Shown: positions 7,629-14,295 of the stretch, piece after piece | Layout: every line of letters begins with the position of its first letter | Position numbering within the stretch: the first letter of the stretch is position 1 | DNA from: JBBRTJ01 sp038244535 | GTDB taxonomy: Bacteria > Actinomycetota > Acidimicrobiia > Acidimicrobiales > Ilumatobacteraceae | Reading direction: 5' to 3' | DNA: 15,997 nucleotides | NCBI GenBank assembly: GCA_038244535.1 | Contig: JBBRTJ010000082.1 | Span: forward strand, 1 to 15,997 | Position numbers and translations under genes: made by a program | Notes under the pieces: model-generated | What the model was told of the DNA's origin: nothing | What the model saw: only the letters and a program-made list of their open reading frames with translations | The model's database searches: none

Positions 7629-9047
7629 ATGGCGCTCCGCACCGCTGACCAGTACCGAGCCGCGCTGCAAGACGGACGCGAGGTCTACTACCGGGGCCGT
7701 CGCGTGCCCGACGTCCTGGCCGATCCCGAGCTTCGCATCGCCATCGACCATGCCGGGCTCGACTACGACGTCGCCCACGACCCCGCCTACCACGACCTCG
7801 CGGTGGTGAAGGACCCTGATACCGGCGAGGACATGAGCGCCTACTACCGGATCCCGCGGAGCTCGGACGACCTGCTCCAGCGCTCGAAGCTGATCGAGAC
7901 CACCACCGGGCTCGGCGGCACGATGGTCACCCTCATCAGCGAGATCGGCACCGATGCGCTCTTCGCGCTGCACCGGGTGATCGACGGCGAGGTCGAGCTC
8001 GAGCGGGTGCGCCGCTTCTACCGCCACTGCGCCGAGAACGACCTGTCGCTGTGCGTGGGTCAGACGGACGTGAAGGGCGATCGCTCGAAGAGCCCGAGCC
8101 AGCAGGCCGACCCCGACATGTACCTGCGTGTCGTGTCGAGCAACGCCGAGGGCATCGTCGTGCGCGGCGCCAAGTGCCACACCTCGGTGAGCGTGAACGC
8201 CGACGAGATCATCATCCTGCCGACCCGGGCCATGGGGCCCGACGACGCCGACTACGCCGTCAGCTTCGCCGTGCCGATGAACACCAAGGGCCTCAAGCTC
8301 TACGTGTCGAGCTACGCCGCGGGTGACCGCAACGACTTCGAGTTCCCGCTGTCGAGCAAGCACAAGATGCTCGAGACCCTCACCGTGTTCGACGACGTGT
8401 TCGTGCCGTGGGAGCGGGTGTTCATGTGCCGCCAGCCCGAGAAGGCCGGGCAGCTCGCGCTCACCTTCGTCGAGTACCACCGGTTCACGGCGGTGTCGTA
8501 CAAGCTGCCGCTCGTCGATGCCTTCGTCGGCACCGCCGCAGTGATCGCCGAGATGAACGGCGTGATGAAGGCCGGACACGTGCGCGACAAGCTCACCTAC
8601 CTCATCACCTACGCCGAGACGATCAGGGCCCTCACCGAGATGGCGGCGCTGCGCTGCCGCACCGGCGCCCACGGCATCGTCTACCCCGACCCGATGACCA
8701 CCAACATGGCGAAGTACACCTTTGCCACGCAGTACCACCACATGATGGAACTGGTGCAGGACTGCGCCGGCGGCCTGCTGGTGACGGGTCCCGGGGGTGA
8801 GGACTGGGACAACCCCGAGATCCGCGCCGTGCTCGAGAAGTACTACGGAGCCGTGGCGCCGGCCGGTGACCGCCTGCGGATGATGAACACCATCGCGGAT
8901 CTCACTGCTCGCGACTTCGGCGGCTACCACGCCGTGCTCGCCGTGCATGCCGAGGGCAGCGTCGAGGCCGAAAAGATGCAGATCTTCCGCAGCTACGACG
9001 CCAAGCGCACCATGGCCTACGCCCGTCGCCTGGCCGGCATCGCCTGA
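7629..9047 (+). CDS. HpaB / 4-hydroxybutyryl-CoA-dehydratase family flavoprotein lacking Fe-S ligands
   Basis: A 472-residue flavoprotein with the acyl-CoA-dehydrogenase-like fold shared by 4-hydroxyphenylacetate 3-monooxygenase (HpaB) and 4-hydroxybutyryl-CoA dehydratase (AbfD). Family motifs are TDVKGDRSKSPSQQADPDMY, IVVRGAKCHTS, DYAVSFAVPMN, VFDDVFVPWERVFMC, EYHRF and DCAGGLLVTGP. Against remembered AbfD, the [4Fe-4S] ligands C99, C103 and C299 map to T101, E105 and Y291, while H292 is kept as H284. It is therefore unlikely to be a radical dehydratase and may be a reduced-flavin monooxygenase or a different eliminating enzyme. A clear ribosome binding site (GAGGG, 6 nt spacing) sets the start. 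It is divergent from the phosphotransferase operon. No flavin reductase partner (HpaC) is adjacent. Family is certain; reaction is open. Confidence 0.88.
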   Translation: MALRTADQYRAALQDGREVYYRGRRVPDVLADPELRIAIDHAGLDYDVAHDPAYHDLAVVKDPDTGEDMSAYYRIPRSSDDLLQRSKLIETTTGLGGTMVTLISEIGTDALFALHRVIDGEVELERVRRFYRHCAENDLSLCVGQTDVKGDRSKSPSQQADPDMYLRVVSSNAEGIVVRGAKCHTSVSVNADEIIILPTRAMGPDDADYAVSFAVPMNTKGLKLYVSSYAAGDRNDFEFPLSSKHKMLETLTVFDDVFVPWERVFMCRQPEKAGQLALTFVEYHRFTAVSYKLPLVDAFVGTAAVIAEMNGVMKAGHVRDKLTYLITYAETIRALTEMAALRCRTGAHGIVYPDPMTTNMAKYTFATQYHHMMELVQDCAGGLLVTGPGGEDWDNPEIRAVLEKYYGAVAPAGDRLRMMNTIADLTARDFGGYHAVLAVHAEGSVEAEKMQIFRSYDAKRTMAYARRLAGIA

Positions 9048-9080
9048 TCCACGGCCGCCCGGGCCTGATCGAGCGGCCGG

Positions 9081-9086
9081 TAGCCT
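9081..9086 (+). promoter_or_regulatory. Putative -10 element of the thioredoxin-TPR gene
   Basis: TAGCCT ends 6 nt before the ATG at 9093, the exact spacing expected for a leaderless transcript starting at the A of ATG. No Shine-Dalgarno is present. No -35 is recognisable. Confidence 0.5.
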
Positions 9087-9092
9087 CGGCTC

Positions 9093-9800
9093 ATGACTGC
9101 CATCGACGTCACCGATGCCACCTTCCAGACCGAGGTCCTCGATCGGTCGAATGAGGTGCCCGTCGTCGTCGATCTCTGGGCGCCCTGGTGCGGACCGTGT
9201 CGCACGCTCGGCCCGATCATCGAAAAGGTGGTCGACGAGACCAATGGGCAGGTGGTGCTGGTCAAGGTCGACATCGACCAGAACCCCGGCATCGCGCAGG
9301 CCTTCGGCGTCCAGAGCATCCCGCTCGTCGTCGCACTGAAAGACGGCCAGCCCGTCGACGGCTTCATGGGCGCCTACCCCGAGCACACCGTGCGCGAGTT
9401 CGTGCAGGCGCTGCTGCCTTCCGAGGAGCAGGCGCAGGTGGCCGAGCTCATCGCCAAGGGCGACGAGGCGTCGTTGTGGGAGGCCCTCGAGGTCGATCCC
9501 GGCAACGAGGGTGCCGTGTGCGCCCTCGCCGAGCTCATGGTGGGAGAGCGGCGCGGGGAAGAGGCGCTCCGATTGCTCGACCGGATCCCCGAGAACGCCG
9601 ACGTGCGCCGGATCGCCGCCCTTGCTCGCCTCGGCGACGAGCCGCAGGACGACTACGACGAGCGGCTCGACAGCCTGCTCGGCCAGGTCAAGGCCGACGA
9701 GGACGCTCGTCAGCAGTACCTCGACCTTCTTGAGCTGATGGGGCCGGACGATCCCCGCACCGCCGGGTACCGCAAGCAGCTCACCAACCGCTTGTTCTGA
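9093..9800 (+). CDS. Thioredoxin-domain / TPR co-chaperone, CnoX (YbbN)-like
   Basis: A 235-residue cytoplasmic protein with an N-terminal thioredoxin fold (about 1-110) and a helical tetratricopeptide-type C-terminal part (about 112-235). The active site is WCGPC at 32-36 and the cis-proline is P77 in SIPLVV. Family members (CnoX/YbbN) are holdases that can protect cysteines and pass clients to chaperones. E. coli CnoX has SXXC and no thioredoxin activity, whereas the full CXXC here should allow disulfide exchange. It is shorter than the roughly 280-residue E. coli protein, chiefly in the TPR part. The repeated QAQVAELIAKGDEASLWEAL and GAVCALAELMVGERRGEEAL helices fit the TPR_19/20-type tail. 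It is preceded by a leaderless-type -10 and followed by a small hairpin. Confidence 0.88.
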   Translation: MTAIDVTDATFQTEVLDRSNEVPVVVDLWAPWCGPCRTLGPIIEKVVDETNGQVVLVKVDIDQNPGIAQAFGVQSIPLVVALKDGQPVDGFMGAYPEHTVREFVQALLPSEEQAQVAELIAKGDEASLWEALEVDPGNEGAVCALAELMVGERRGEEALRLLDRIPENADVRRIAALARLGDEPQDDYDERLDSLLGQVKADEDARQQYLDLLELMGPDDPRTAGYRKQLTNRLF

Positions 9801-9816
9801 CCGACCTCGATCGGTC
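9799..9816 (+). terminator. Hairpin at the end of the thioredoxin-TPR gene
   Basis: GACCGA (9799-9804) pairs with TCGGTC (9811-9816) around a 6-nt loop, overlapping the stop codon. It could slow or end transcription before comEA, but no T-run follows. Confidence 0.3.
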
Positions 9817-9833
9817 GCCCGCATTGGATGGGT

Positions 9834-9839
9834 TAGCGT
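9834..9839 (+). promoter_or_regulatory. Putative -10 element of the comEA operon
   Basis: TAGCGT matches the TAGCCT-like form seen before other genes here. A start near 9846 would give a leader of about 60 nt containing a strong hairpin and a near-perfect Shine-Dalgarno. No convincing -35 was found. Confidence 0.38.
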
Positions 9840-9866
9840 CTCGGAACTTCCTCCTCATCGTGTGAC

Positions 9867-9886
9867 TCGGCGCGTTGGCGCGCCGG
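9867..9886 (+). promoter_or_regulatory. GC-rich hairpin in the comEA leader
   Basis: GGCGCG (9869-9874) and CGCGCC (9879-9884) form a perfect stem on a TTGG tetraloop, extended by a C-G and a T-G pair to about 8 bp. It ends 8 nt before the GAAGGAGG ribosome binding site at 9895-9902. There is no T-run, so it looks like an RNA structure in the leader rather than a terminator. Confidence 0.4.
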
Positions 9887-9907
9887 TCTGTCCCGAAGGA
9901 GGCAAGC

Positions 9908-10612
9908 GTGGCCGATGTGCTGCGACCCGCGCCGCCCCCGGACCCGGGAGCCCGGGTCCGGGCAGTGGTCGGCTCGGTCCGGGGTCGCGTGGCCGGTCAC
10001 CTGCTCGTCGTTGCTGCCGGCATTGCGGTCGTGATGGTCGCGGCCGGGGTGGCCCTCTGGCTCCTGAAGGCACCCGCCAGCCCCGCTCGCGTCGATCTGC
10101 CGATGGCGGCGCGGGCCGCGAGCACGACCGCCCCCGGTGCGGCCCGTGGTGCCGCAGCGGCGCCTCCGGCGACCACCACGGCTGAGCTGGTCGTCCAAGC
10201 GGCGGGAGCGGTCGTGCGTCCGGGCGTGTATCGGCTTGCCGGCGGCTCTCGGGTGATCGACCTGATCGCCGCCGCCGGGGGGCTGCAGATCGACGCCGAC
10301 ACCGATGCCGTCCCCCTGGCCGCGAAGCTCAGCGACGGAGCCCGGGTGGTGGTGCCGCTTCGGGGCACGAGCGGAAGCGGTGGGTCGACCGGCATCGGCG
10401 CCACGGGCACGACCGTGGCCGAACCCCTCGACCTCAACACCGCGTCGGCCGGGCAGCTGGCCACCCTTCCCGGCGTCGGGCCGGCCACGGCGGCGGCCAT
10501 CGTCGACCACCGAGAGCGTCATGGCCCGTTCTCGTCGGTCGATGCCCTCCTCGAGGTGCGCGGGATCGGTCCCGCCAAGCTCGATGCCGTCCGTGACTTG
10601 GTGCGGGTCTGA
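9908..10612 (+). CDS. comEA: ComEA competence protein: membrane-anchored DNA receptor
   Basis: A 234-residue protein that binds incoming double-stranded DNA at the outer face of the membrane and passes it to ComEC. It has a cytoplasmic N-terminus, one membrane span at about 30-53, a low-complexity Ala/Pro/Thr linker to about 92, an SLBB domain at about 93-152 (GAVVRPGVYRLAGGSRVIDL), a Gly/Ser/Thr linker, and a C-terminal helix-hairpin-helix DNA-binding domain at 173-234 with hairpins LPGVGP (187-192) and VRGIGP (217-222). The start is GTG at 9908, fixed by GAAGGAGG at 9895-9902 with 5 nt spacing, the best Shine-Dalgarno in the window. comEC starts one base after its stop, so the two are co-transcribed. 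Confidence 0.95.
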   Translation: MADVLRPAPPPDPGARVRAVVGSVRGRVAGHLLVVAAGIAVVMVAAGVALWLLKAPASPARVDLPMAARAASTTAPGAARGAAAAPPATTTAELVVQAAGAVVRPGVYRLAGGSRVIDLIAAAGGLQIDADTDAVPLAAKLSDGARVVVPLRGTSGSGGSTGIGATGTTVAEPLDLNTASAGQLATLPGVGPATAAAIVDHRERHGPFSSVDALLEVRGIGPAKLDAVRDLVRV

Positions 10613-10613
10613 G

Positions 10614-12056
10614 GTGGCCCCCGTCTCTCGTTGCCGTCGGTGGTCGCGCCGGCCCGAGGCGTGGTGGCCGATCATGCTGGCGGCGGCCGTGACCGGTGGG
10701 GCGTGGCTGGCCTGGGACGCCCCGACGTGGCCGGCACTCGTCGTGGGAGTGGGCGCGATCGTCGTTCGCCGCCCGATCGTGGCCTGCGTGGCACTGGCCA
10801 TCGCCGCCAGCGGGCTGTCGGCGGCAGCCTGGTCGGGTCTGTCGCCACCGGTGCCGCGGGCGGTTGCCGGCTCATACCGGCTGGTCAGCGACCCCGAGCC
10901 GTTCGGGCGGGGCGTGCGGGCGGTGGTCGTGATCGACGGCCGTCACGTCGAGGCCCAGGCCTTCGGCGCCGCCAAGGCCCGCCTCGCCCCTCGACTGGCC
11001 GGCGAGCGGATCGAGTTGCAGGGCCGCCTGGGTCCACTGCCGGCCCGGCTCCGGGCCCGCCTGGCGCCGCGCCACGTCGCTGCCGTCCTCGCGGTCGACG
11101 TCGTCGGTGGCTGGGAGCCGGGCGGCCCACCCTCTCGGGTCGCCAACCAGGTGCGCCGGACCATCGCGGCTGGGGCGCAGGTCTTGCCGTCCACCACCCG
11201 CTCGCTCTTCCTTGGGTTCGTCCTGGGCGACGACCGCGCCGAGCCGGCCGAGGTCGTCGCCGACTTCCGGGCCACCGGACTCGGTCACCTCACCGCGGTG
11301 TCGGGCGAGAACGTGGCCTTCCTGCTGGCGGTGGCGGGGCCCGGTCTGCGCCGGCTCCGCCTCGGTCCCCGATGGGCCGTCACCCTTGCCCTGCTCGGAT
11401 GGTTCGCGCTGCTCACCCGGTTCGAGCCGTCGGTCCTGCGGGCCGTCGCCATGGCTGGCCTGGCGGCCACGAGCGGGCTCCTCGGCCGCCCCCAACCACC
11501 GCTCCGGTTGCTTGCCCTCGCCGTGACCCTGCTGGTGCTCGTCGATCCCCTCTTGGTGGGCTCGGCGGGATGGTGGCTGTCGGTCGGAGCGACCGCCGGC
11601 ATCACCACGCTGAGCGGCCCGGTCGAGCGGCGCCTGCCCGGCCCGCGCCCCCTCGCCCTCGCCATCGCCGTGACCGTCGCCGCCCAGATCGGTGTGGCTC
11701 CCATCGAGCTCGCCGTGTTCGGCACCGTCCCGCTCGCCTCGGTGCCCGCCAACGTGCTGGCCGGCCCCGCAGCCGGCCCCGTGATGGTCTACGGCCTTCC
11801 CGCCGGCCTGATCGCCGGCCTCGTGCCGTCGTGGGCGGCGGCCGTCATCCACCTGCCCATACGGCTCCTCGTCGGTTGGATCGCCCTGGTGGCCCGTGCG
11901 CTGGCCGCCTCGCCGCTGGGTCAGGGCGAGGTCCCCGTGCCGATGGCCGGGGCCGCCGCCGGACTGGCGGCGGCCGTCGTGGTCGGTCTCCGGCGCCGCC
12001 GCCGGCTCGCGGCCCGGGCCCGGCTCCTTCGCCCGGAACCCGTGGCCGGCCAGTAG
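10614..12056 (+). CDS. comEC: ComEC/Rec2 DNA-uptake channel, short form without metallo-beta-lactamase domain
   Basis: A 480-residue polytopic membrane protein, the channel that carries single-stranded DNA into the cell. Three N-terminal spans (about 18-76) are followed by a soluble DUF4131/OB-like region (about 80-175), then the competence domain with the signature GHLTAVSGENV at 224-234, WWLSVGATAGI and about seven further spans. Many ComEC proteins are 700-800 residues and end in a metallo-beta-lactamase-like domain; this one ends right after the last span with a basic tail (RRRRRLAARARLL). The frame shows no sign of a frameshift, and the next gene starts 10 nt on. The GTG at 10614, one base after the comEA stop, is the likely coupled start; ATG at 10674 is an alternative but falls within the first span. 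Confidence 0.92.
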   Translation: MAPVSRCRRWSRRPEAWWPIMLAAAVTGGAWLAWDAPTWPALVVGVGAIVVRRPIVACVALAIAASGLSAAAWSGLSPPVPRAVAGSYRLVSDPEPFGRGVRAVVVIDGRHVEAQAFGAAKARLAPRLAGERIELQGRLGPLPARLRARLAPRHVAAVLAVDVVGGWEPGGPPSRVANQVRRTIAAGAQVLPSTTRSLFLGFVLGDDRAEPAEVVADFRATGLGHLTAVSGENVAFLLAVAGPGLRRLRLGPRWAVTLALLGWFALLTRFEPSVLRAVAMAGLAATSGLLGRPQPPLRLLALAVTLLVLVDPLLVGSAGWWLSVGATAGITTLSGPVERRLPGPRPLALAIAVTVAAQIGVAPIELAVFGTVPLASVPANVLAGPAAGPVMVYGLPAGLIAGLVPSWAAAVIHLPIRLLVGWIALVARALAASPLGQGEVPVPMAGAAAGLAAAVVVGLRRRRRLAARARLLRPEPVAGQ

Positions 12057-12059
12057 GTT
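12054..12059 (+). promoter_or_regulatory. Putative -10 element of the FolP-like gene
   Basis: TAGGTT overlaps the comEC stop codon and ends 7 nt before the ATG at 12067. It could give a leaderless transcript for folP-holA in addition to read-through from comEC. No Shine-Dalgarno is seen before the ATG. Confidence 0.35.
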
Positions 12060-12066
12060 CGACCCG

Positions 12067-12909
12067 ATGCGGCTGGCCCTCGGCACCACCGAGTACGACG
12101 TCACCCATCGGGCGTTGGTCATGGGCATCTTGAACCGCACCCCGGACTCGTTCTACGACCGAGGCACCTACTTCGGGTTCGATGCCTTCCTGCGCAAGGC
12201 CGACGAGCACGTGGCTGATGGCGCCGACTTCCTCGACGTCGGGGGCGTGAAAGCCGGCCCGGGCGACGAGGTGACCGAGGCCGAGGAGCTCGACCGGGTG
12301 ATCCCAGCGGTCGAGGCGCTCGGGGCCCGCTTCGACGTGCCCCTGTCGGTCGACACGTGGCGGGCATCGGTGCTCAAGGAGGCGGCGGCGGCCGGGGCCA
12401 GCGTGGGCAACGACATCTCGGGCTTCGCCGACCCCGACTACCTGGCAGTGGCGGCCGAGGCGGGCTGCTCGGTGGTGGCCACCCACATCCGGCTGCGGCC
12501 CCGGGTGGCCGACCCCAACCCCGAGTACCCCGAGGGCGTCGTTCCCGCGGTGGTGCAGTTCTTGGCCGATCGGGCCCAGCGGGCCCGAGACGCCGGCATC
12601 CCGTCAGAGCGGATCATGGTCGACGCCGGGCTCGACCTCGGCAAGACCGAACCGCAGTCCCTCGAGCTGCTGCGCCACTCCGACGCGCTCGTCGGGCTCG
12701 GCTACCCGGTGTTCCTCAGCGCGTCCAACAAGCGGGTCCTCGGCGCCGTCCTCGGGCTCGAGGTCGACGAGCGGCGCCTCGCCAGCGTCATCGCCCACGC
12801 GTTCGGCATCGGCCTCGGCTGCCGGGTGCTGCGAGCGCACGACGTGCGGGGCAGCCGGCGCACCGCCGACATCATGGCCGCGCTGCTGGCCACCCGAGAC
12901 CAGGGCTGA
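12067..12909 (+). CDS. folP: Dihydropteroate synthase family protein, FolP2 type
   Basis: A 280-residue TIM-barrel protein of the dihydropteroate synthase family, which joins p-aminobenzoate to a pterin in folate synthesis. The motifs are those of the actinobacterial FolP2 branch: NRTPDSFYDRG at 23-33 (classical enzymes have NVTPDSFSDGG), DVGGVKAGPG at 57-66 (classical GGESTRPG), VDAGLDLGK in place of DPGxGFGK, and SNK at 220-222 where classical enzymes have SRK. Loop residues that contact the pterin and sulfonamides are therefore changed, and from memory mycobacterial FolP2 has not been shown to make dihydropteroate. It may be a divergent synthase or act on another substrate. It starts 10 nt after comEC and ends 11 nt before holA, so it sits in an operon-like run. 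Family sure, activity unsure. Confidence 0.87.
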   Translation: MRLALGTTEYDVTHRALVMGILNRTPDSFYDRGTYFGFDAFLRKADEHVADGADFLDVGGVKAGPGDEVTEAEELDRVIPAVEALGARFDVPLSVDTWRASVLKEAAAAGASVGNDISGFADPDYLAVAAEAGCSVVATHIRLRPRVADPNPEYPEGVVPAVVQFLADRAQRARDAGIPSERIMVDAGLDLGKTEPQSLELLRHSDALVGLGYPVFLSASNKRVLGAVLGLEVDERRLASVIAHAFGIGLGCRVLRAHDVRGSRRTADIMAALLATRDQG

Positions 12910-12920
12910 GGCGGCGCGCA

Positions 12921-13916
12921 ATGTCAGGCGTGCGCCTCCTGCGGGGCTCTGATCCCAGCCTGCTTGCGACTGCCCAGCGAACGGTCGTGCGTGAGCTGGT
13001 CGGCGACGGCGACCACGACCTCCTGGTCGAGGGCTTCGACGGCGACGACTACGAGCTCGGCGCCGTCCTCGGCGCGGCTGTCACCCCGCCGTTCCTGACC
13101 GACCGCCGCATCGTGGTGGCCCGTGGCGTCGAGCGGTTCTTCGATGCTGAAGGGGCGGCGGCATTGGCCGCCTACCTCGCTGATCCCATGCCGACCACCG
13201 AGCTGGTGCTGACCGCCAGCGGCGGTCGCCTGCCCAAGCTGCTGGCTGAAGCCCTCAAGCTGCACGGCGCCATCGTGGTCGACACCGACGCCCCCAGCGG
13301 CCGCCGCGAGCGTCAAGGTTGGCTCGACGAGCACCTCGGTGTGGCCTCGGTGCGCCTCGACGCCAAGGCGCGATCGCTGATCGGTGAGCGGCTCGGCGAG
13401 GACCTCGGCCGCCTCGACGCCGTGCTCGCCGCGCTCACGTCGGCCTTCGGTGACGGAGCCCGCCTCGGCGCCGCCGACGTGGCGCCCTTCGTCGGCGAGG
13501 CGGGGTCGGTCCCGCCGTGGGACCTCACCGATGCGATCGACCGTGGTGACGTGCCGACAGCGGTGGCGATGCTTCGCCGCATGACCGAGGGAGGCGAGCG
13601 CCACCCCCTGGCCGTGCTCGCCATCGTGCACACCCACTACAGCCGGATGGCCCGCCTCGACGGGGCGGAGGCCACCGACCAGCAGGCCGCCGCCGAGCTG
13701 CTCGGGTTGAAAAGCGCGTTCCAGGCCAAGAAGTCACTCGACCAGGTGCGCAAGCTCGGACACGAGGGCGTGGTGCGGGCCATTCAACTGCTGGCCGAGG
13801 CCGATCTCGCCCTCAGAGGGGCTCGGGATTGGCCCGACGATGCAGTGCTGGAGGTGCTGGTGGCTCGGCTCGCTCGACTCGCCCCTCCGGGGCGATCGGC
13901 GAGCAGGCGCAGCTGA
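12921..13916 (+). CDS. holA: DNA polymerase III subunit delta
   Basis: A 331-residue clamp-loader subunit, the wrench that opens the beta sliding clamp. The N-terminal RLLRGSDPSLL, the VVARGVERFF strand-turn, the LVLTASGGRLPKLLAEALK segment, PPWDLTDAIDRGD and the helical C-terminal domain with LLGLKSAFQAKKSLDQVRKL match bacterial HolA, and length is normal (about 320-345). Delta keeps the AAA+ fold without a working P-loop, in line with none being visible. The ATG at 12921 has GAGG at 12908-12911 with 9 nt spacing, overlapping the folP stop. Its stop is 6 nt from the rpsT stop on the other strand. The comEA-comEC-holA-rpsT order is widely kept in bacteria and supports the call. Confidence 0.93.
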   Translation: MSGVRLLRGSDPSLLATAQRTVVRELVGDGDHDLLVEGFDGDDYELGAVLGAAVTPPFLTDRRIVVARGVERFFDAEGAAALAAYLADPMPTTELVLTASGGRLPKLLAEALKLHGAIVVDTDAPSGRRERQGWLDEHLGVASVRLDAKARSLIGERLGEDLGRLDAVLAALTSAFGDGARLGAADVAPFVGEAGSVPPWDLTDAIDRGDVPTAVAMLRRMTEGGERHPLAVLAIVHTHYSRMARLDGAEATDQQAAAELLGLKSAFQAKKSLDQVRKLGHEGVVRAIQLLAEADLALRGARDWPDDAVLEVLVARLARLAPPGRSASRRS

Positions 13917-13922
13917 AGCGGT

Positions 13923-14183
13923 TCAGGCCGCTACGGCGTTGGCCTTCTTGGTCAGGCGTGAGACCCGGCGGGCGGCGGCGTTCTTGTGGATGACGCCCTT
14001 CGAGGCCGCCTTGTCGAGCTTCTTTTGCGCCATGCGCACGGCATCGGTGCTGTCGCCGCCCGCGTTGATGGCCTTGTGGGCGTTCTTGCTCCGGGTCTTC
14101 AGCTCTGACTTCACGGCCTTGTTGCGCTCAGCACGCTTGGCATTCGTGAGAATCCGCTTCTTCTGGCTCTTGATGTTTGCCAC
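13923..14183 (-). CDS. rpsT: 30S ribosomal protein S20
   Basis: An 86-residue, very Lys/Arg/Ala-rich helical protein that binds 16S rRNA early in small-subunit assembly. The N-terminus ANIKSQKKRILTNAKR and the GVIHKNAAARRVSRLTKK segment are diagnostic. The start codon is GTG at 14181-14183, with AGAGGA 12 nt upstream, a rather long spacing. It converges on holA with a 6-nt gap, so any terminator must lie inside holA. It is divergent from lepA across 129 nt that hold both promoters. Confidence 0.98.
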   Translation of the reverse strand: MANIKSQKKRILTNAKRAERNKAVKSELKTRSKNAHKAINAGGDSTDAVRMAQKKLDKAASKGVIHKNAAARRVSRLTKKANAVAA

Positions 14184-14223
14184 GGCTGGGGCACGTCCTC
14201 TTGTTCAGTTCGAAGGCCCGGAG

Positions 14224-14253
14224 AGGCTAGCAGCCGGTAGAGGCTGCACCCAA
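14224..14253 (-). promoter_or_regulatory. rpsT: Putative rpsT promoter (-35 and -10)
   Basis: On the minus strand a TTGGGT -35 (14248-14253) stands 18 nt before a TAGCCT -10 (14224-14229). A start near 14217 gives a leader of about 34 nt with AGAGGA. This is the best complete promoter seen in the window. Confidence 0.55.
14230..14247. repeat. Inverted repeat filling the rpsT promoter spacer
   Basis: GCAGCC (14230-14235) and GGCTGC (14242-14247) are perfect inverted arms around GGTAGA. Together they fill exactly the 18 nt between the proposed -35 and -10 of rpsT, so they could be an operator or may be chance in GC-rich DNA. Confidence 0.4.
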
Positions 14254-14295
14254 GCAGGCATGGCATCCGGCCCCAGGCGGTGGGGGGCACCCTTG

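Noticed and set aside
7551..9824. A 757-codon open frame on the minus strand across the HpaB-like and thioredoxin-TPR genes
   Set aside because: It is antisense to two genes with unmistakable protein motifs and its translation is the low-complexity His/Asp/Val/Gly type that GC-rich codon use produces on the opposite strand.
10305..10613. Upstream extension of the comEC frame
   Set aside because: It overlaps the helix-hairpin-helix end of comEA in another frame and carries no comEC features.
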